A stretch of DNA of 64,000 nt, taken from assembly GCA_039519185.1 (NCBI GenBank), contig CM076846.1, positions 124,872,182 through 124,936,181 of the forward strand. Direction: 5' to 3'. The stretch's first letter is position 1. Every line of letters starts with the position of its first letter. The notes beneath the pieces were generated by a model. The model searched no databases and had not been told where the DNA came from. It saw only the letters and a program-made list of their open reading frames with translations. The stretch comes from Astragalus membranaceus. Lineage: Eukaryota > Streptophyta > Magnoliopsida > Fabales > Fabaceae. Of this stretch, positions 43,772 through 56,886 are shown piece after piece. Made by a program: the position numbers and the translations under genes.

Positions 43772-45131
43772 TTAAGTGTATATTCCTGGGAATGCTGCTG
43801 GACCAAAAACATCGTTATGACAAGTAGGGTTGCAGGGGTAGGCAGAACAGTCATGTCTCTGAAGAGGAGTACTTCGTTCATAGAACCAGTCTCCTATTGC
43901 ATTCGCAAGTGTCTACAAAATATCAAACAAAATACATTAGGACCGGTTTGCTTTCTAAAAAGAGAAGTGGTATTTAGTACGATACGAATCATACGAATGT
44001 CGACATGTCAAAATTTGCAGAAAAACTAACTCTGTATTTGACGGCTATATATCAAGAGCGCATTAGTGTATAAAATGGATATATGTTTTTCCCACGTCAT
44101 TTGTAATATACTTCATCTCGTACTATTAAGTGTTTCTCTTCTAAAAATATTTTCAATTTTGGTTTGAAGTATTAGTCTAATATTTCTCTGAACAAGTGGC
44201 AAACCATGTGACATAGAGAAGATATAAGACCATTTCACAAACACTTTTCCCAATTTCATGTGCTAGCAATACTCTTTTTATAAGGCTCTCCCTCCAATAC
44301 TCCCTTTATGATTAGACGAATTTCATATAGATCGCACTAAGTTAGTGAGCTCCATTTCCAAAGCAGTGTAAAGAGAGTGTTGTTAGCACTTCTCTTTCCA
44401 TCTATTTCATTTTGAAAATTTTCCACAACAAATTCTCTAATGTTTATTGTTTTTAGTGGGGATGAAAATAATAAAAGAAACTCGAGAAGTAAACATACCC
44501 TAAACTTTTCAACAACATATAAAGGTTAAGACAATGCGGTGAAAATAAATGGTTAAGACAATAAAAGCCAAAGGCACAAATAAGGGAAGAATGGATTATC
44601 ATAGTACCATATTGGCAACCATTGTAGAGTCACTTGTTAACCATGTACCCTGTCCTTCTGTTTGGCAGTGGACATAGCAAGAGTCTATAAACATTCCATT
44701 AGATGGAGATTTTCGTATAACACTCAATGCATCTAAGAATTGTGTCTTATAGCCTGAAAATAAATTCATAAAATAAATGTTGAAAATATTGCAATAATAA
44801 ACTAATGATACACATGAAATATTGACGTATAGGTAAGAAAATGTTAATTAACCTTGCATTATACTTAATTGTTCAGGTGAGCAGTTGTTTATGTTGTTCT
44901 TGCAGCTACGCCAACTGCCATTGGGATCAGCAACACTGCGAGCCAATACGTTCTTAATCTGACTCATGAGCAATATATTGAGTATTAGAAGAGACTAGAA
45001 GGATGTCACTCTAAGTAGCATCGACACTTCAGATTGAATACTTGTCCAGTGCTCGACACGGGTTGTGTCCAGTGGTTTGTCTAGGACCCTAGCTTAGGGT
45101 GGTCAAACGATATATTTTAATAAAATTTTAA

Positions 45132-45184
<53 letters not shown>

Positions 45185-47947
45185 ATTAAATTTATATACA
45201 TCATCGTCGTAGAAATTTTTTTACAACGTTCGTCAATCACGAAACAACACATCATAAAAAAAAGTTTGACTTTATCTCGCTTACCTTAAAAAGTTCTTAG
45301 AGCGGTGGTGTGTACCAATTAAACATATTTTGCTCTTCTAATTTGGTAATTTTGATCCCTGAGATTTTTTCATTAGGCTTTTGGTTGCTAAAAATCATGG
45401 ATTGCGCAATTTTAGTCCCTCATTTTTTCAAAATTCAAGATTTTTGAGGACCAAAAGTGCAAATAATCCATGATTTTGAGGATAAAAATTACGAAATTAA
45501 GAAAAATGAGGACCAAAATTGTCAAAAGTAAAATAGAGTGACCGGAATCACCAAGTTAACAAAAATCACCATATTTGTTTGTGATAATAATAGACTAATG
45601 GGACTTAAGCTAATGAACTTGTTATTATTATTTTATTTCCTTAGACAAATAAACTTAGTTGGGTAGCTAAATATAAAATGAGAAATGTTAGATGGTAAGA
45701 AAAGAGAAGTAAGAAAAGTAAGAATAACAAAGCAAGACACTTGGTGTGTAGTGTTAGTTGATGCCTACAACTCAGCTTTCAGTGTATTTCTTATATTTCT
45801 TACAAAAACTATTCTTACTAAATAGCAGTGCTCAGATAAAATATACCTAATTTTTCAAATACATAGATTATTTTTTGGTAGCCAAAACTACACTATAGTT
45901 ACACTACCAACCGTCTCCAGAGCTGCAACGAGAAAGAGTAGCTAGTAGTAGAAAGAAAAATAGGTGCGGGGTGTGCGCAAAACAAAACTAATGGTGTCAA
46001 AATATATTTTTCATAGGGATATATTAGTGCAAATTTTTAAAACTGATAAAAATGAAGCTAGAAATTGTAGCTTCTCACAAAACTCAACTTTTCAACATGA
46101 TTCTAACCCTATGATCAATGTGTGTCCAAACACAGTTTAAGTTTCTATCTAGCATATTAAGCAACAGATAATCATACCTGCCATGAGTCATAGGCTGCAT
46201 TTACAACGAAGAGCGGCGTGCTGATTTGTGATGCCACATATTGTGGGAAGAAGCACTAGATGATATTTCAAAACTATTAGAAACACCATGAAAGTTACGT
46301 GGAATCAAGGAAGGAAAATAAAATTACAAGTTGACCTTACCAGCCCTGGACTGAATCTTGAAGTGCAGGATGGAGGCAAATTTTTTGCTGAGGCCTATAT
46401 ATGAATATGATAATAAAGAAAAACAAATCCGTTTCAAATGAAAAATGGGGAAATAATGAGACACAAGATGAGTACATGTGTTTTAGCAACTTGACTGAAG
46501 TACTCTTCAATGTGTTTTTTTCCTGAGATATCCTTTCTGTTTTACAGCAAAAAAAAATATATTAAATCATCAAATGATCTATGAAAACTAAACAAGTAGG
46601 GAAAAAGGCTATAAAGAAAGCAAGTTAAAAGAGCATACACATTGACAAAATAACCAGCATCTGAAACACATTTAACTTTAGCTCCTTCAGGTAAATATTC
46701 TTTGAAGTGATCACAGTGTAATATACTAGTTAATCCTCCAGCTGAACATCCAGAAAGAATAGCCTATATAGTTACAAGTTTCAGTTAGTGAATGGAAAAA
46801 CTATTGATCAAGAAAAAAAAATGAAGTTGAAAATGAAAATCATCAATGTTTTGTACATTTTCAGCATGTTCCATTCCTTTTGCAAGTAAGCTTTTTATTA
46901 CAGCATCAAAAATCCTTGCTCCTCTGAAGTACAAATTGGTGTTCTGATATACAAAACATATTATAAAAAAACTCTTCAAAATGTACAATTAATGAGTATC
47001 TTTCATGAAATTCAAACTTACAGGATCCACTTCTTCCACATCACCAGTGAATGATGACCCATCACAGTACCTAATTTTGACTCTATTCCAATTGTAGAAA
47101 TCTGGAATTTACTAAAATTGTTGGAAAGCAAGACAAAATACATGGCTAATAAGAAATGACTTAATAAGGATAAACTATATATATTTGATTAGTATACATT
47201 ATACAATACCTGGATTATAGCGTTGGTTGTCACTTAGATATGCATAAAAGGCAAGTTTCTCTTCCATTTTGTAAGATGAACCTAATCGATTCAACTTTCG
47301 ATATTTACAATCAATGACATTATTGCACCATCCACCTCCCTAGAGTAAATTGTATTAAGGATCATAAGTTCATAAAACAAGAAAAAAGAAAGATAAAAGC
47401 CAATTGACCACATAGTTTACATTTAAAAATTACTCAACAGAAATTTAAGTCTATATAAGAAAGATTCATTAACAAAGCAATAGTTGTACTTATACAAGTA
47501 AAAGAAACATTAACATATAGGAAACAAGGAAAGCAACAGAAATAGAATTATTTCATGATTAAGTATGTAAACAGTTATAATAGATGCTAGTTTGGTGAAA
47601 GAGACCTCAATGTGAACAATCCAATTGTTAACTCCTTCTTCACTTCCCTCATCAAAGTGGTAAGCTGGGGGACTTCCATCCAAACACACTGCACAACACA
47701 TTCAACTTCAACTTCTCTACTATTGATTAAAATATTTTTCATTTAAAAAAAGGTTTTGCTGTAGACAAAGAGCACAATCATTAGAGTTCCTTGTGATGAT
47801 CAGAAACAGCAGAAATTCCTCACCAGCTCCTTTTGATACCGCACTTTCGAGACGAGTTATTGGAACATAAAGTCCTCCTTCTGCTTTCAGCAATAGCAGG
47901 GCAGATATTAGAACATTTAACCATTGGGTGATTCTGGCTGTCTCCAT
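43772..47947 (-). CDS. Pectin acetylesterase (PAE2), 12 coding exons
   Basis: Inverted paralogue of PAE1, with identical exon lengths except the last (one extra codon): 404 residues. Exons, 5' to 3' on the minus strand: 47824-47947, 47606-47688, 47210-47339, 47022-47101, 46857-46943, 46639-46763, 46476-46536, 46341-46394, 46178-46255, 44853-44958, 44608-44753, 43772-43912. All splice sites are GT-AG. It keeps the signal peptide (METARITQWLNVLISALLLL), the nucleophile box GCSAGG in exon 6, the Asp region NAAYDSW and the His region CYVHCQ. Intron 9 is long (44959-46177) and holds a TA microsatellite. No lesion found; expected to be a secreted pectin deacetylase like PAE1. Confidence 0.93.
45137..45181. 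repeat. (TA)n microsatellite in PAE2 intron 9
   Basis: About 22 TA units, absent from the paralogue's intron. Confidence 0.9.
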
Positions 47948-48574
47948 TCTGAAATATCCAACAAAAAGAAAAGGATAAACCTATGCATAAAAAAGGAAAA
48001 TAGGTTTCCTTATGTAAATGTATATATATATAAATATATGAAGATGAAGATAGCATATAAGTATATCTTGTGTTAGCAAAAAGAGTTCTTCTGGCTCTTA
48101 GAAACAGAAACTTGTGGAGAACCTTTAGTAGAGAGTAATGAAAACCATCCATTTTGAAATTTTATATTGACAGATAAGCTTAAAAGTTATTTTTGTTTTG
48201 GTTTGCAAAGCTGCAAAAGAAGAAGAAATGCTTCCAATCCATATATAGTACAATATTAGAATTAACCAACATTTTCATCTATTTGGTCAGAAAGATTGTA
48301 GAATAATGCATGCAATTAGTTGAGGAACCCCAATGCCTTATTGGCACTTAAACAGGAAATCCCACAAACTAGCATGCAATGCATATTTCTAGATAGGAAC
48401 AAATTTTAGTTAATAATATCACAAAACAAATAACCAAAAAATTGTAGACGTATTATGTAACTACAAAGCACAATAGAAGGCAATGAAGGTTAGTTACTAG
48501 GTGGACCTGAAATGGAAGATGGGGTGGTGTTATGATTAGGAGAATGTGAGTGAAAGTTTATTGAGGGTAGTCTG

Positions 48575-48582
48575 CTTTTATA
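48575..48582 (-). promoter_or_regulatory. TATA box of PAE2
   Basis: TATAAAAG on the minus strand in the same setting (preceded by GGGTATTA) as the PAE1 box at 22531. Confidence 0.55.
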
Positions 48583-48839
48583 ATACCCTTAAGCAGGGAA
48601 ACAAAATCAATGTGGCTTGTTGATTTAGGCAATGGTTAAAGAGAAGGGGTAATGAATCTCTCTGTGAAAGTTTATTTGAACAAAATTTGGATATGACCGT
48701 TTGGAGAGAGAATTTGCTATTTGAGTTATATGAGATTTATTTATGACTCTAAGAGAATGTCAAACAGAAACAGTACTTTTCAGTTTTTGGTATTGCTCAA
48801 GAGTCATCTGTAACACTCATTCGCTACTACAGAAAAAAA

Positions 48840-49797
48840 GAATTCAAAAAAAGCAAAGGGTTTAATTTAAGGTGGCTTCTAGAGTGACAACTAAGTCCCT
48901 CACCGATATACCAATTAAATTGACCCTAAGATATAGTATAAAGTGTAATGAATGGTTGATATTTCATATGGTTGATGTAATCTCAATCATTCATAGTATT
49001 TTATATTATATGCTACGGTGAATTTGACAGTTATACGGGTGAAAGATTTAGTTGATCCCTCATCTTAGAAGGTACCATAATATAATGCTTTTATTATGAT
49101 GTTTTTTATAAGCGAAAATTGTATTAACACGAGATACTAGGGGTACTCCAACCACAACCATTACAATCTAACTAGACTAGGCACCCGTGTGATGCACGTG
49201 TTATATTAAATAGTAATCGAGCACTTGCATCAGCCTTACAGGTTACATTAAGTTGCATTACAATAATATGTATTGCATAGAGTATTATTCCAATACACAA
49301 ATAAATACTTGAAAAATAGATTTAAAAAGCATGAATTGCCTAAGGTGGTAGCCAAATCACGTAATACATTCAAGAAAGTACTCAGATTTAACCATGTATG
49401 ACATGTTAAAACATCCAACGCTTAAAATCTTAAAAGAGCTAGAATACCACATTCATATAAATAATCGGCAAAACACATTAGCTTATTCATTCTCAACGAT
49501 TCCTAAGGCAACATCATTGACGATGTTGTCATTTGCATTCTCCCCTACAACATTCTCATTTTGAGCAACATTATTTTCAACTCCTAGTCCTAGATAATCA
49601 TTGAGGCGCGTTATCCTCTTCTTGTGTGTTATTATTTTTATTTTCAACTTCGTTTATTTATAACTTCTTCCATTTGCGCTATGCACGAGTTAGTTATGTT
49701 GACACCTCGTGGCATTAATCTTTCATCGATAGAATACAAATCATTTTAGTAATTCCACATTAATAAGCTTAATAAACCAACTTGCAGTATATGTGAC

Positions 49798-49844
<47 letters not shown>

Positions 49845-50150
49845 TCTTACACCTATGAATATGAAGAAAAAGGACCAAAAAAATTAGATATATTAAATTA
49901 AATAAACTAAAGTATCTAACATTTAAAATTCAATAACAAAAGTAAATCAATCTCTTTATCCACCAATGAGAAGATTAGCATATCCGACAATATCAAATTG
50001 TCTATGTTTTTGTTAATGATTGTTTTGAAATTATTTAGAGATCAATTGAATTTCAAGATCAAAATACCTTTTAACAAAAATCATAAGTTAGAATAATAAC
50101 TCGAACGTAGTAAACGAATGAAATATTTTATACCAAAGTCCTTTTGGACC
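48840..50150. other. Intergenic repeats, no gene seen
   Basis: AT-rich, with a (TA)n microsatellite at 49799-49841 and a repeat-like stretch around 49170 (GGCACCCGTGTGATGCACG), a motif common at the edges of plant interspersed repeats. No coding frame with recognisable content. Confidence 0.5.
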
Positions 50151-50294
50151 TTGGCTGAGGGCATCTCCATTGCCTAAACCAAACTATGAAACTAGAAAGG
50201 AGAGCCAACCTAGTTCCTGTAGCAAGAGTCTATTTGTGTCCTCTAGCAGTAGCAAAGTAGAGGCAAGTGGGAAGACAAATGATGACATAGAAGT

Positions 50295-50776
50295 GGTCCA
50301 ACCAACTATTGAGAAAGGAGCCTAAAGAACCTACTTTGGCTCAACTGGTTGGCAATACTAAAATGGCTGCCAAAGAAATTGAAGAAGTGGCAGAGTCCCT
50401 AGGTTTTATTGGTATCACCCCTAAAGGCCCTTAAAGAAAGAAGAAAGGAGAGGGAAGTGTTCCTAACAAGCCCACCAATACGGCCACTAAGGCAAAGGCC
50501 AAACAGAGGGCTTGGGTTAGACAAAAAGGGAGGAAACCCAATATAGAGAAAAAAGAACCTCAAAAGCTCTTGGAAATGGGGAAGAGACAACTGCTTGCAG
50601 TGAATTTAGCAGATGAATCTGTTGATGAACAACTGGAAAATTCCCACAAAAAACGGGCTACAAGAATGGAGGTTGATGGTACTAATGATGAACCAGAGGA
50701 AGAAGAGACTAGAGATGAAGAGGAGGAAGAATATACCGAAGATGAAGAAGACGAAGAATATGAATATTTAGAGTAG
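50295..50776 (+). pseudogene. Unrecognised ORF remnant with basic middle and acidic tail
   Basis: One frame from about 50295 to 50776, broken by a TAA near 50432. It shows AESLGFIGITPKGP, then a Lys/Arg-rich part (KQRAWVRQKGRKPNIEKKE), then GKRQLLAVNL and an acidic Glu/Asp/Tyr tail. It could be the end of a LINE ORF1 or part of the adjoining CACTA element. I do not recognise the family. Confidence 0.35.
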
Positions 50777-51129
50777 TCTTATTAGTATTAATGTTGTTAT
50801 CATTATTACATTAATGTTCTAATTATCGTGATTATATTAGTATTAATGTTGTTATCATTATTAGATTATGTTGTTATCATTATTACATTAATGTTCTAAT
50901 TATCGTGATTATATTATTGTTCTTGTTATCATTATTATTAGAGTCTTGTTATTGTTCATAGATATGCATCCAGGAGAAAGTTCGGACCCATCGAGACATG
51001 GGAAGAGGCATCATCGTCGTAGACAACGTGAGGTGACATTAGTTAATATTGGGAATAACTCATTTATTGGGACACCTTAGACCACCGCTCCAATTGCCCC
51101 ACCGGTGGTTCATCCTACGTCTCCACCAG

Positions 51130-51290
51130 CTGGGTATATGCCTACACCAGGGGGTATATGCCTACACCAGGGATGCATACACCAGGGTATACGCCTATAC
51201 CACCTGGGTATATGCGTATACCACCTGGGTATATGCCTACACCAGGGATGCATACACCAGGGTTATCGATGCCTACACCAGTTGAGCCCC
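51130..51290 (+). repeat. Degenerate tandem repeat encoding Pro-Gly-Tyr-Met motifs
   Basis: Repeats of roughly 21-24 bp (GGGTATATGCCTACACCA and variants) encode PGYMPTPG-type units within the dead CACTA gene. Confidence 0.8.
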
Positions 51291-51469
51291 ATGGTTATGC
51301 GTATACTGATGAGCCCCATGTTGGTGTTACTGATTCAGATTCATCGACCGATGAAGAGGATGTGCAGGTGGTTGTCGGCAATGATGGTATCAAACGCAAA
51401 GTCATCTGTCCTTATGGTAACGCGTAAGTATTGTTTGAATTTTTTAGTTTAAATTAATTATGCAATGAC

Positions 51470-51584
<115 letters not shown>

Positions 51585-53044
51585 ATTGTTTGATATATAT
51601 GTTTTGTTATGTGCTTCCTGCGAAAGCCGCTTCAACGCATATCACATATGTCATTGAGAAAATGTATTTTAAAACTTATCATGAAAAGTGGACAAAAGTC
51701 AATGATGAGGAAAGGGGAAAACTTTTGGATTTGTTTAAGGTAATTGTTAGTTATGTCATTACATATATTGTTAATTTTAATTTTTTTATGTTAAATATAA
51801 TAATACATATTTTTATTTTGCTTAATACAGTCTAAGTTGACGTGACTGCCGGAACATGATGTAGCTGTGCAGAAACTTTTTTTCAAAATAGTGGGCAAGC
51901 AATTGTCAGATTTGCTTTATAAAATGTGGTGTAAAGATAAGCAGCCGAAATACATCCCTGACCGTGTTTGGAATGCCTACAAGAACCTTTGGGCTACTGA
52001 GAGCTACAAAGAAAAAGCTGAAAAGGCCAAGCAGAATAGAAATTCTGAAAAGGGTGGCTCGCTTCACTGTTGCGGCTCCGTCAACCAGGCTCAGCATGTT
52101 GTCAGATTGGTAAATTATTTTAAATTTGTGTGTTATTTTAGTTTATTTAGGGTGATTAGCAATCATTGAAAATGTGTTTCATTATTACAGAGTAAGAAGG
52201 CTGGACGCGATATCACCATTCCTGAGTTTCACAGGGCAACACATTTGAGGAAGGTTACTATGGAGTATGTTGATGAGCGCTCTAGGAAAACTCAGGTATA
52301 TACAACTTGATTTGTATTAAATAATTTTGTTTTCTTAAAATGGAACGCTAACTATGCTATGTTATCTGGTTATGGAAAACAGGAGGAGATTAGTGAGACG
52401 ATGGTTGAGCCGACTCAGGGGACCTGGAACCCTGGCTCACTTGGTCCACTTCCCCCTGAGATCATAGCTCTGGCAAACCACAATTGGAAGAAGGCGGTAG
52501 GCGGGCCGAATAAGGGTCGCCTGTATGGTTCGGGGCCCTTGGCGCCGTTATTGGACTCTGGGGTTGATCACTTCGACACTAGCGGGCCTTCTAGCAGTGG
52601 ACATCCTCCTCCTCCTGCTACAGCTGAGGAGACCGCGCAACTTAGGCAACAGGTGCAGGCTCAGGCACAGGTCATTCAGGATCAGGAGCAGTGGCTGCAG
52701 ACTCATGAACAGGTGTAGACAACTCTGCAGAAAGACTTCTTGAATTTTACCCGTACGCAGGCGAAGATATTGAAGTATTATAATCGCAAACATCCAATTG
52801 GGTCTGAGTCTGAGGGGTCTGATGATACTCGCTATTAGGACTTTGTTGTATTCGTTTGATATTTAAGTATTATGTTTTAACATTTTGAACTAGTTTATTT
52901 TGATTCGGATTTTATTGTTAATTGGGATTGTATTGTTGATTTCGATTTTATTGTTAATTCAGATTTTCGCATTTATCTTAATTATAGTAGGTAATAATAG
53001 ACAAGGTTTTTAAAAAGTAGTTTTTCTAAATAAAAAAAAAATTC

Positions 53045-53335
53045 AGGGGTCATTAGCGACGGAATTAGTGACGGAATTCCGTCGCTAAATTTCTAACCAA
53101 ATGTGGACATGTGGCATAAATTAGCGACGGAATTAGTGACGGAATTCCGTCGCTAATGTTGATAATTCATAGTCTAACACGTGGCAGTCATTAGCGACGA
53201 AATTAGCGACGGATTAATCCGTCGCTAATAATTAGCGACAAGCTTTTTAGCGACGGATTTAGTCCGTCGCTAACGGTCATTAGCGAGGGAAAAATAGGCA
53301 TTAGCGAGGGAAACATCTGTCGCTAATGCACTATT
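53045..53335. repeat. Right subterminal repeats of the CACTA element
   Basis: At least ten direct and inverted copies of TTAGCGACGGA / TCCGTCGCTAA and the variant TTAGCGAGGGAAA, ending about 10 bp before the terminus. Same motif family as the CACTA at 14618-21882. Confidence 0.85.
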
Positions 53336-53369
53336 TTTTTGTAGTGTTGATTGGGTCACTTCTTGCATT

Positions 53370-54385
53370 TTAGGTGGTGTTGGCCGCTAAGAAGGCTCAA
53401 GAAAAAGAAGTGGTCAAAGAAAGAAAGTCTCTTGCTCTTGTTGCTAAAACTCCTAAAATGGCAAGGAAAGAGGTTGAGTCTGACGAAGAATCCGATGATG
53501 AAGACATGGCGATGGTTGCCAAGAAATTCAAAAAATTCATGAGATTCAACAAGCTTGGGAATGGTGACTATTCAAAGAAATCCGGGTACAACAAAGGAGA
53601 TAGTTATGAGAGAAGAGATGATCAACCAAAATGTTTTGAATGCAACAAACCGGGTCATCTCAAAGTGAATTGTCTGAAGCTAAAAATCCAAGTACCCACA
53701 GAAGAAAGCCATGAAGGCTACATGGGACAATACTGATACTGATGGTGAAACAGATGAAGAAGATGAGGTTGCAAATGTTGTCTGTCTTATGGCAAACGAC
53801 ACCCCTGAGGCTACATGGGACAATCTTCACACTGATAGTGAAACAGATGAAGAAGAGAAGACTGCAAATGTTGTTTGTCTTATGGCAAATGACACCCCTA
53901 AGGTTGGTCAGTCATCCAAGAAGAAAAATGTGTGGATGGTTGATAGTGGATGCTCAAGGCATATGACTGGTGATGCTTCACTATTCTTGAAGTTGAGCAA
54001 CAAAGCTAGTGGACCTGTAAAGTTTGCCAACAATGAATCTGCTCAAGTAATAGGTAAAGGTTGTGTGGGTAAGGAAAACACAATCAAAATTAAAAATGCT
54101 TTACTAGTTGATGGTGTGAAATTTAACTTGCTAAGTATGTGATAGTGATTTTGATGTGCATTTTTCTGTTAATAAATGTGTTATTACTCATAGAACTTCT
54201 AAACTTTATATTACTGGCTTTCGAGAAAATAATGTGTATTATTTTGATTTTGACAATGTGAGTAATGATATTGTATGCATGCCTTCCTTGCTTGATGATG
54301 TGAAGCTGTAGCATAGGCGTCTAGGACATGCAAGTATAGAACATTTATCTAAATTGAGTAAGAATGAGCATGTTAGAGGTCTACC
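53370..54385 (+). mobile_element. SIRE/Maximus-like copia fragment (gag end to pre-integrase)
   Basis: Contains the end of a copia gag with ESDEESDDEDMAMVAKKFKK and zinc knuckle CFECNKPGHLKVNC (near 53635), then a protease site MVDSGCSRHMTG (near 53938), then HRRLGHASIEHLSKLSKNE of the pre-integrase region (near 54315). Style matches the SIRE/Maximus lineage. Frameshifts at about 53720 and after 54142. The rest of pol is missing; the fragment is cut on the left by the CACTA end and on the right by Tat sequence. Confidence 0.75.
53711..53905 (+). repeat. Internal ~97-bp tandem duplication in the copia fragment
   Basis: Two copies (from about 53711 and 53808) encode ATWDN...ET DEE...ANVVCLMANDTP, between zinc knuckle and protease. 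Confidence 0.8.
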
Positions 54386-54399
54386 CAGGTTGAAATATG

Positions 54400-55252
54400 A
54401 AAAGGCGGCCCATTACGTGATGTTAATGACGTCATCAGACTTGACATAAAGCTGTTAAGTTCTGGTTTCAAAAACGTCATTTTCTATCTTCGTTTATGCC
54501 TCAGTCGAAAACAACATTTTTGGGGGGCAATTTGTTAGCCTGCATTTTCGACAGGCTCAATTAAATGCAGTCAATGATGTTGACTTGTCATTTTAAAGAA
54601 GAAATGTTGATATTTGACATTGAGAAGGCGTTTTGAAGAATATTTTCGACTATGCCCAAGAGTTAATGAAACTGAGAGTTTAAAGGCAAAGTTTCGACGT
54701 GAAAGAAGTTAAGAAGATTGGTCGCAGGTTAAAGCCAAGGAGTTTGGTCGAAGACCAGAGCAATGATGCTATCGAAGGCGTAGGCAGTTACATGGTCGAA
54801 TTGTATATAGCAGTTATAGTTTTCGAACTCTTAGCAGTTTTAGTCAGTTTATGTTTTCCTTCTTGTATATATAGTAGTTTTCCATAAGGAAAACGGGTCA
54901 CAAACTCATTACACAAATTCTCACGCTCTACTTCCAAGTTAAAGCGAAAAACGAGTCCAGAGAAGCAATGTATGATTGTGTACCACCTTTCTCTTTTTAA
55001 TGCAATTTTACTTTGTTTATTTCCAATTCCTGCACTTTTTGCCTTCTTTGTTTTACGCAATCCTCTTCTTCTCTCGAACAATTCAGTAGTTTCGCAAGAA
55101 ACATTGAATTTCTTTCTTTTCTTTAACTTAACTCGTAAGAAACTCGTGTTTTCTAAACGACTTTTATCCAAACTGTCTTGGGATTTACTAGTTGATCCCG
55201 CAAGTAAACCAAACTGGAAACTAGCGGTGTTTACCAAAATCCACGGTAAACA
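54400..55252 (+). mobile_element. 3' end of a second Tat element with LTR
   Basis: 54465-54532 matches the sequence before the polypurine tract of the first Tat element (CGTCATTTTCTATCTTC, then GGGGGGCAATT). It is followed by a complete LTR at 54533-55252 (720 bp, TGTTAGCC...GGTAAACA). Coding parts are missing, so this is a truncated copy joined to the copia fragment. Start approximate. Confidence 0.8.
54533..55252 (+). repeat. LTR of the second Tat element
   Basis: Same ends and layout as 9857-10567, including a TATATATAG promoter-like box near 54866, but with clear divergence, so the two elements inserted separately. Confidence 0.85.
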
Positions 55253-56886
55253 AGTAGTCTTCAAAAATTTTAATTATCAATGACAAATATTAATCCTGTG
55301 TTTTTTATATATCAGTGCAGTTATCCCGTGTTTTTTTATATATCATTGCGGTTATCTCGTAGTTTTAATTGATTAGTAGATTATAGTAGATAGTAAAAGC
55401 TAGATAGTAGATTATCAATAAGAGCTGATGGTAGATTATCAAAAAGCGTGTAAACAGATTTCGGAGAGAAAAATTAAAATTTTACGGTGATAAATTTTTC
55501 CAAAAAGGTGAATTTTTTTTTTTGTTTTTTAGTGTGACTTGTTTACATTTTTATAGCTAATTTTAGTAGAGTTGTGTTTGTATTAATTTAGAAATTTAGT
55601 TAAAAAAACTAAAGTGAAGTGATAAGAGAAAAAGAAGAATTGTTTATGGGAAAAGTAAAAGTAAAGTAAAAAGAAAAAAAGGAAGAAAGAGAGTGTAAGA
55701 GAAAAGTGAAAAGGAGGAAAGTGAGTGTAAGAAGAAAGAGAAATAAAGAGTGTAAGAAGAAAAAGAAAGAAATATAAGGTAATGACATTTTTACTCTTAG
55801 ATTAGATATGTGTCTTATTAATAAGAGATCCAAATTCGTAATTTCATTGGATGTTTGTTTGTATAAATAGATAAATAGATATTAGATTAGATAAATTTAG
55901 AAATTTAGTTAAAAAAAGTAATGTGAAGTGATAAGAGAACGAGAAGAATTGTTTATAAGAAAAGTAAAAATAAAATAAAAAGAAAAAAATGAAGAAAGAA
56001 AGTGTAAGAGAAAAGTGAAAAGGTGAAAAGAGAGTGTAAAAAGAAAGAGAAAAAAAGAAAGAAAGAGAGCGTACGAAGAAAAAGAAAGATAGATAAGGTA
56101 ATGACATTTTTACCCTTAGATTAGATATGTGTCTTGTTAATAAGAGATTCAAATTAGTAATTTAATTGGAGATTTGTTTGTATAAATAGATATTAGATTA
56201 GATATCTTTCGATTTGAAAGGAAGAAATTTACTAATACAGAAGAGGCGTGGATATGACCAAAAGCATTGCTATAAATAATGCTCCATCAATAAATAAATA
56301 AATAATCAATAAACCAAAAAAAATTATCCTTTAAATTTATTTGCACAAACCAAAAAAAAATCAATAAATAAATAATTTACATCGGCCATAACAGAACCAT
56401 GTTAAAGTTTTGATCTCAAAAACCATTTTTGATCTTATAGTGACTTTCTACATCACCTCTTAAGTTCTATAACTTGTGGTTAGAATCGATGTAGAAAATC
56501 AATTTGTGATAGCAACTCTTTTAAAAAACATACTACATTTGCTACTATCAAAAAGGTACTACATTTCTTAGTATCATTCCTCCTTGTAAAACTTGTCAAT
56601 AGATGCCAAAACCAACTAGATCACATTAATGACTTAAATACACACAGAATCATAATATAATATACACATGTCATAAACTACATTTGTTTGATCATTGTTT
56701 CAAACTAACTCATAAAATTACACACATTTGTCAACTGAGCTTGCCAAGAGTGAGACTACTAAAATCTTAGCTTTAGGCCCATCAACAATAAAATTTGATA
56801 TTGTTTTTTACAAGTCAAAGGGCCTCACATACTAACAAAAAGGCCAAATCTATAGTTCTCTCACTTATAATCAAAAAAAGCTCTCA
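55253..56886. other. Spacer between Tat LTR and RopGEF
   Basis: AT- and GA-rich, with a tandem duplication at 55597-56165. Long minus-strand frames here are low-complexity Phe/Leu/Ser artefacts. The RopGEF 3' UTR and terminator lie at the right end. Confidence 0.5.
55597..56165. repeat. Two tandem copies of a ~300-bp GA-rich unit
   Basis: Copies at about 55597-55880 and 55900-56165 share GTGAAGTGATAAGAGAA, AAGAAGAATTGTTTAT and TAATGACATTTTTAC. They differ by small indels. Confidence 0.85.

Noticed and set aside
48822..48850. CTACTACAGAAAAAAAG as a possible left end for the CACTA at 53346
   Set aside because: It matches the expected start poorly, has no subterminal repeats after it, and no TTG duplication is evident.
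55609..56152. Two similar minus-strand Phe/Leu/Ser-rich frames
   Set aside because: They are the complement of a GA-rich tandem repeat; composition, not a gene family.
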